A stretch of 64,000 nt of DNA from contig CM060196.1 of the NCBI GenBank assembly GCA_030549335.1, positions 9,563,501 through 9,627,500 on the forward strand, written 5' to 3'. The translations under genes were made by a program, and so were the position numbers. This document shows positions 58,752 to 64,000 of this stretch, in pieces (within the stretch, counting starts at the first letter, position 1; every line of letters begins with the position of its first letter). Below the pieces are notes generated by a model that did no database searches, was not told the DNA's origin, and saw nothing but the letters and a program-made list of their open reading frames with translations. Source of the stretch: Pontederia crassipes. Taxonomy: Eukaryota; Streptophyta; Magnoliopsida; Commelinales; Pontederiaceae.

Positions 58752-58885
58752 GAGTTTAAGTAGTATGCAATAAAAAATTGTACAACAAATATGCATTTAA
58801 TGAATTTGAACCATTGGATGATGATTATATGATTGAGATTAAATTTAATAACTTAACATTAAATTCGATAGAGGTTGAATTTCAA
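57905..58885. mobile_element. Long-TIR element with an internal GC-richer insert
   Basis: Left AGATTTAATCTCAACCATAT, AACCATCATTCAACGGTTCA, TTGGATTGCATATTACTT is mirrored at 58770-58850 (reverse complement AAATTTAATCTCAATCATAT, AATCATCATCCAATGGTTCA, TTATTGCATACTACTT). Between the arms, 58080-58690 is GC-richer with open frames on both strands that I do not recognise; it may be a captured gene fragment. Target duplication not determined. Confidence 0.6.
58706..58747. repeat. (AT)n microsatellite
   Basis: About 20 AT units at the inner edge of the right arm of the long-TIR element. Confidence 0.9.
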
Positions 58886-60700
58886 CCATATAATCATGAT
58901 CTAATGATCCTGATATGTATGTAATTTGTAATAATACTATGAAAGGCATAATAGATAAAAATGATTTAAAATTAGAAACGAATAATGCACGGAGAATTCT
59001 TCAGATAAATTCATGATGTCAGTTCGCGAATACCCCTGCGCAAAGAACATATTTAATAGATCGATGTGAATGATTGTCACTTTATATAATCTTAAACTCG
59101 CAATCTCCTGGCTTTAGATATAACAATTATCAATCTTATTGGTAGGTTAAACAATTGATCAACGACCAAAGTCCACGACTTCTCATTTTAAAAGCATAAA
59201 AGGGATATAAACTCAAACGATGCGAATTAAAATTTGAGATTAATTTGTCATTTACTACATTGAATTTACCTACGGTTGTAATTTTATCCTCCATTGTCAA
59301 CCACAGATAATTTTTTTGCGAATATTCCTCTTTTTGAAATTTAATTTTGTGCCAATATCTTTCATGTCTTTGTAAAACTAAATGCTCACGAGTGACATTT
59401 TTTTCACTAGTATTTATACTGCTCACGGTATGACATTGGATCGAATTGAAAAATAAAACATAGTTTTATATAAAAATATGTCAAGTACTAGCGAAAATTA
59501 TTATTTTAAACGTTATTTTGTTATATGGATCTCTTTTTATAATCGTGTGATTTATAAACGCAAAGTCATATTTAGCTTTCAACGGTCAATTTAACTTAAA
59601 GTTTAATTACCACTACCATTTATATTAATACTACCTACGCAAACGTCACACACAAATAAGAAAATTTAAGAAGATAGAAAGCACGTACACTTCGTTGAAT
59701 CAAAACATTATTTAAGAAATAGTATCGCACAAGACTTTAGCCGCTGCATTCCAATTCTAAACTATTAAATTTATCATAATAATTAGTGAAAAATATTGGA
59801 TCTTTTTCATTTATCACAATAATTACTAAAAGATTTGGTCCATTTAACCTTTTTCGATTTGACGTCGTCTTGGCCATGCGCAGCAAGTAACCGCCATACA
59901 AAGCGCAGCCATTGGTCCATCCACGTGGCGCCCTCCCATTCGCCGATAAGATATTAGATGGAAGACCCATCACGATTCCATTTTATTTTATTTTTACTTT
60001 TAAGTATTTATTTAGTCTACACTTCTTAAGTCGAAGTTGATCATTGCATCATCATCATCCATCATGTGACATTATACCCGACGGCCATTTCTGCATGTTG
60101 GAGCAGCAGAACAAAACAGCAATCCACATCACTAATTCAACTGTTTCCACCTTTTTTTTATATAATTGCTATCAGATAAGAATTCGCATTAGGCAACCTT
60201 TTTTTTACTCCTGCAAGTTGTAAAAAGAATCGTTTTTTTTCATGCTTATATGTGTAATAACGTTTCGGAAGTTAAATAACAAAAAAAATCCTCTCTCTCC
60301 AAGAGTTTAATATGAATACATGTTGATAAAATATTGTTATTAATTAGATGTCTCAAGATAGAAAAGGAGTACAGAACTAAAACCAAAAGAAAGCAAGTGA
60401 GACTTCTGAATTAAGATTTTACCTTTTGATTTTTTTATGTGGATTATTAATTTTTGGATTTGTCGATTTATCTCAACATGCAGCACATCCGCCATAATTT
60501 TAGTTTCCAAAATAACTTTTCCTCATTTTTGACCAAAAATAATAATTTTGATCAATTATTTCTTCCTTTGTTCAGCATGATCTTTTCCATGGTTGGGAGA
60601 TTCAGTACAGGGGCACAGAAGGTAAATAGATTGTAAAAGTTTTCGGGAGGTTGGAAGGTTGTCCGTTTGCGGATGTCCCCTCATTAATACTTTTACTTTA
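58886..60700. other. AT-rich spacer
   Basis: Nothing recognised. Short frames (59136-59426 minus, 59737-59973 minus) show no domain. Toward the right the DNA becomes the upstream region of the deubiquitinase gene. Confidence 0.4.
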
Positions 60701-60764
60701 TATCTTTTGTTATTATTTGGACAGCAGAAAACAGGGCACAGGACAGAGAAAGGAGGTTTTATTG

Positions 60765-60786
60765 TTATCTCTCTCTCTCTCTCTCG
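60765..60786. repeat. CT-rich run near the likely transcription start
   Basis: TCTCTCTCTCTCTCTCTC in the leader or core promoter of the deubiquitinase gene. CT-rich leaders are common near plant start sites. Confidence 0.75.
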
Positions 60787-60789
60787 GGT

Positions 60790-60963
60790 TTGGAACTGTG
60801 AACTGTGTGAAGAGGAGCAGTACCACTGAAGCCAGTGTGAGGCGCAGGAGAACAGCTTGGAGCAAAAGTCCCCTCCTTTAAGAAGCATCAGGTAGAGGGA
60901 TTTCGTGGTGAATCCGTGGGAGGGTGCGAGGCTTGGAAGATTAAGATTGCTCCTTTCCTTGAG
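60790..60963 (+). other. 5' UTR exon of the UBP15/16-like gene
   Basis: Inferred from a strong donor (TTGAG|GTAAGA) at 60964 and an acceptor (CCTACACAG) ending at 62230 that precedes the coding exon. The exon is GC-richer than the flanks. Its start is unknown. The leader intron would be about 1.27 kb. Confidence 0.5.
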
Positions 60964-62230
60964 GTAAGAACCAAAACTGATTCCTTTCTCCTCATAGTAG
61001 CTTTGGTTTCACCTACTAGAGTTCTTGGCTGAAGAGTAAAGCTGCTGTTTTTTTTTCCTGTTGTGCATGTATAAATGAATAGCTCGATAAGTAGATCCGT
61101 TTTAAGGGATTTTATTCCTATTTCTAGTGTCCATTTGCTGGATTTCAGTTGAAGGAGGATTTTTTCCTGAGCCTCTGGATTTAGAATAATTGGGAATCCC
61201 GAATTTTGTGTGATTTATTATGTGGAGAAATTATAGAAAATGGAGATGTTAGGAGTAGTAGTTTATGTGACCTATGGAAAAAAATGCACTGGATTACATG
61301 TGGTCCTGTCAGGAACAGTTCTTGGATTAGATTCTCTTCGGTCGGAGATTGTCAAATAGGGATCCTGGTATTACATGGGTTTTCCTAAATCTACTCCTAC
61401 TCTTTTGCTTCCGGGGCGCACTTTTTTGCAGCGATTAGGGACATTGTTTTCTTCTCTCTCAAATGCCTTTTGTCCAAGAAATTTCGTATTTTTTATGTTC
61501 GATTGGAATCTGCTTCCTCATGTATCTGTGAGAGGTTCATCAGTGAACTTTGTGACAATAGTGAGCTTCACAAACTGTTTCATGACTATTTCTCTGAGCT
61601 CCATGCTCCAGATACCTGTGTTTTAACCTCAAAATTTGATGTTGCTGCTCTAAAAACAAATGATGTTGCTCTAATCTTCCCTTCGGCAACACACTATATT
61701 CAGGTATCATCTCTTGAATAAGAAAGATTGAATTTTGGATGTTTCTTCAATCTTTTTTCCTGAGAATCTTTGCAAAGGTAAGGCATAGGAAAGACACCGA
61801 TCTTCGGAATATTGAAGTGACAAGCTGCTGCTGGTATTTATATGTTACTAGCAAAGACCCGTAAGACCTATTTCTTGCACCTTACTCCACTTTGTTTTTA
61901 AGACTCAATATGTTTTCTTAGTGTTCTTGTTTGTCAGTTTCCGCAGGCATTCCTTATTGGGGCTAGGTTTCTTCATTAAATTGTAAGGTAAACTAGCAGA
62001 TATATTCTTATTTCTTGTTTCTTTATGGCTGCTGGAATCTGATCACCATCTCAAATCTAAAAAAGGAATTGCATCTTATACATTCTTGGGGTTGTCATTT
62101 GGAAGGAGATTGAAAATTCTGTACATTTGAGTTGTATTGTTTACCTTGTGAACATTTATAATGCTTTTTTTTTTCATGTGCATCCTGTCCTTCTCAGTAA
62201 GAAAGGATATCTAAATATGTTCCTACACAG
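60964..62230 (+). other. Leader intron of the UBP15/16-like gene
   Basis: T-rich intron-like sequence. A frame at 61470-61721 (RFISELCDNSELHKLFHDYF) has gene-like composition but no recognised domain; it might be an unused exon or chance. Confidence 0.45.
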
Positions 62231-62259
62231 GGTTGCAAAGGCTTTCTGAAAAATAAAAG

Positions 62260-62298
62260 ATGACACACGAGGTTATGAATTGTAGTACCTGCATGTGA
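62260..62298 (+). CDS. Upstream ORF of 12 codons
   Basis: ATG at 62260 reads MTHEVMNCSTCM and stops before the main start. A second upstream ATG at 62321 opens a frame that overlaps the main ATG at 62341 in another frame (MSMLVGICSSQGKLIYLPSY..). If the leader is spliced as proposed, both lie in the mRNA and should lower translation of the main frame. Confidence 0.4.
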   Translation: MTHEVMNCSTCM

Positions 62299-62340
62299 GT
62301 AGAATCAAGGAAAATTGGACATGAGTATGCTGGTGGGGAT

Positions 62341-62627
62341 ATGCTCCAGCCAAGGGAAGCTGATCTACCTGCCCTCATACTGGTTTTGATTATCCTTCCT
62401 TTGGTTACTTATTTTCTCCTCGGAATATGGAATGATGCTACAAAAAGGAAGGCACGGATAAATGTGCTCGCTCAGATTGCTGCTGAAGAAGCTTGCAGAG
62501 TTCAAACAATGACATCTGTTGATGTTATCCCAATAACTTCTCCCATAAGAGCTGGGTTTCATGAGTGTGCGAGGTGCTTTGCCCCTGCTACGACACGGTG
62601 CTCCAGATGCAAGTCTGTTAGATATTG
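62341..62627 (+). CDS. UBP15/16: Ubiquitin-specific protease 15/16-like, first coding exon (partial gene)
   Basis: The exon encodes 95 residues and two further bases (phase 2) before the donor TTG|GTATGTG at 62628. It starts MLQPREADLPALILVLIILP with an N-terminal membrane segment (ALILVLIILPLVTYFLLGIW), then KRKARINVLAQIAAEEACRV, and begins an MYND zinc finger HECARCFAPATTRCSRCKSV, RY; the next Cys would be completed by the following exon. Arabidopsis UBP15 to UBP19 share this layout (membrane segment, MYND finger, then the USP catalytic domain). These enzymes cut ubiquitin from proteins; UBP15 controls organ and seed size. The catalytic exons lie beyond the window. The first intron exceeds 1.37 kb and holds a SINE tail and an antisense LINE. 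Which of UBP15 or UBP16 it is cannot be decided here. Confidence 0.88.
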
Positions 62628-62668
62628 GTATGTGTATTTCAGATCCTGATGATTTGTCTCATTTTTTT

Positions 62669-62729
62669 GGGCTTGAGTAGCCGACCCCACCTAGTGGGAT
62701 AAGGCTTTGTTGTTGTTGTTGTTGTTGTT
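62669..62729 (+). mobile_element. Au-type SINE 3' end
   Basis: TTGAGTAGCCGACCCCACCT, AGTGGGATAAGGCTTTG and (TTG)n make up the known 3' end of Au-family plant SINEs. Only the last 60 bases are clear, so it is 5'-truncated. It lies in the first coding intron of the deubiquitinase gene, in the gene's sense. Confidence 0.75.
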
Positions 62730-63134
62730 TTGGGCTTGAATTATGAGCTCAGATGCTTCTTCTTCCACTTTTGTAACTCCAAATAATGTGCTGATCTTTT
62801 AATTTGTATTTAGGAACTGATGACAAAGAGCTAAGCTTTTGTAGTGCTAGGATAGGTTAGGTGTTAGTTTGTCCAGAAGTTTAAAGACAGCAAATAAAAA
62901 TGCTATAATAGTGCATATCAACTAAAATACAATGTGCCATAATAGTTTGTGTTCTCTATGAGGACAATAAGTACATTGTCGAAAATTATATATTTGTTTC
63001 TAGTAATTGCGATGAATCTTCAGTGTGTCATTATTCTGATGCTTTGCGTTGATTCAGTTAGTTGAAACATAACAATAATTGCTAAGGGTCTTCAACTTTT
63101 AATGACTCCAACCACATTTTCAATCCCATCAGAC

Positions 63135-64000
63135 TTTTTTTTTCTTGAAAGGGGAAAGGATAGTTAACAACATCCAGGATTTCGTTGATAAAATTTAAAT
63201 GACCATGAACCAGGGAGAGGTAACTATGTTACATGATTCCAAGTCGAAAACAACAAAAAGAAAGATACATAAAACTAGTCCTTTGGGGATCATTCCTTTA
63301 ATAGTTAACAACATCCAGGATTTCGTTGATAAAATTTAAATGACCATGAACCAGGGAGAGGTAACTATGTTACATGATTCCAAGCCGAAAACAACAAAAA
63401 GAAAGATACATAAAACTAGTCCTTTGGGGATCATTCCTTTAGTAGTTAACAACATCCAGGATTTCGTTGATAAAATTTACATGACCATGAACCAGGGAGA
63501 GGTAACTATGTTACATGATTCCAAGCCGAAAACAACAAAAAGAAAGATACATAAAACTAGTCCTTTGGGGATCATTCCTTGAATAAAGCACCAACATTAT
63601 CCAAAATGTTTTCCGCATAACTGTGAGTGTCATGGAAGAGTGTATGATTGCTCTGAATCCAGATTGACCAGAGGATCACAGTGATCTATAAATATCTAGA
63701 ATGTCTCTTCCGATGTGCAGCAGACCCAGTTTGAATGTGTCCAATTCCATACTTCTGCTAAGTCACAACTGAAAAACAAATGCTCCGTGTCCTCATCACT
63801 GTTGCATAGCTGCATCTGCATGTCACTGTTTCATTTTTTTTGAACGAAGCCACTGGTTCATTTTGTATCCATTGCGAACGATATTTCTTTGTCATTAATC
63901 TCTTGTGGCTCAATGGCCATATGAAGATTTTAATATTACCGGGCACCTTGAATTTCCAAATGATACAGCAGGCCCAGTGGAGATCTTCATCAGCACCTGC
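63135..64000 (-). mobile_element. LINE 3' part, minus orientation, running off the window
   Basis: On the minus strand the zf-RVT domain near the end of plant L1 ORF2 is visible at 63960-63740: WACCIIWKFKVPGNIKIFIW, PLSHKRLMTKKYRSQWIQNE and, in another frame, MQLCNSDEDTEHLFFSCDLA, EVWNWTHSNW. Stops and a frameshift separate the parts. It ends in a short A tail (T run 63135-63143 on the + strand), preceded by a triplicated 141-bp unit in the 3' UTR. It is inserted antisense in the first coding intron of the deubiquitinase gene. Confidence 0.75.
63161..63583. repeat. 141-bp tandem repeat, three copies (LINE 3' tail)
   Basis: TAGTTAACAACATCCAGGAT starts at 63161, 63302 and 63443. Units are nearly identical (CAAGTCG versus CAAGCCG, TTTAAATG versus TTTACATG). 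Because 141 is 47 codons, a repeated + frame appears across copies 2 and 3; it is a by-product of the repeat. Confidence 0.93.

Noticed and set aside
63340-63582. 80-codon frame with an internal 47-residue repeat
   Set aside because: It is the 141-bp tandem repeat read through; the repeats belong to the 3' tail of an antisense LINE.
63161-63583. Three direct repeats that could suggest a CRISPR-like array
   Set aside because: Units are contiguous, 141 bases, with no unique spacers, in a plant intron.
1-64000. tRNA, rRNA or organelle insert
   Set aside because: No cloverleaf-like A and B boxes, rRNA core words or organelle genes were noticed on either strand; a tRNAscan or organelle alignment could confirm.

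Overview
This is a 64 kb piece of flowering-plant nuclear DNA, probably a eudicot. It has intron-bearing genes with plant-type splice sites and AATAAA signals, AT-rich spacers, and dense Ty1/copia, Ty3/gypsy, hAT, CACTA, Mutator-like, LINE and SINE sequence. No species can be named from sequence alone. Three host genes and one orphan host exon are supported; most of the rest is transposon sequence of different ages.

Layout. 0-5.4 kb: an hAT-like remnant, an unassigned GC-richer stretch, a four-exon TPR-like gene (2955-4248), a SINE-like repeat and one orphan pinin exon on the minus strand. 5.4-9.1 kb: AT-rich spacer. 9.1-13.2 kb: a gypsy-type LTR and an hAT MITE that has received an opposite-orientation copy of its own family. 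13.6-24.5 kb: a pile of LTR retroelement parts (a 2.2 kb LTR with primer-binding site, an unassigned LTR, a chromovirus pol with its 3' LTR) with a truncated CACTA element. 28.7-31.4 kb: a second four-exon gene for a plastid-targeted TPR-like protein, with an hAT-type MITE in intron 1. 32.3-35.2 kb: a minus-strand LTR. 37.8-43.3 kb: gypsy and copia LTRs, one carrying a Mutator-like element with a perfect 9-bp target duplication. 43.3-55.5 kb: a three-level nest, a minus-strand gypsy LTR and gag, holding an 8.6 kb hAT transposon (8-bp duplication), holding a gag-only copia-type element (5-bp duplication). 55.5-60.7 kb: further hAT and Mutator-like pieces and spacer. 60.8-64 kb: the 5' end of a UBP15/16-type deubiquitinase gene, with a leader intron, upstream ORFs, a SINE tail and an antisense LINE in its first coding intron.

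Main points. (1) The two TPR-like genes, 24 kb apart, share three intron positions, all phase 0, and align in the segment bounded by the last two introns, so they look like old paralogs. (2) Unrelated mobile-element families each carry an array of a palindromic, CpG-rich motif in the non-coding part: GGTCGACC in both copia and gypsy LTRs, CACGG(N)CCGTG in another LTR, GGGCATGCCC in the hAT 5' region, ACGGCCATGGCCGT in the CACTA end. The sharing of GGTCGACC between copia and gypsy LTRs is the least expected pattern. (3) Insertion order in several nests can be read from target-site duplications. No new enzymatic or defence system was seen.
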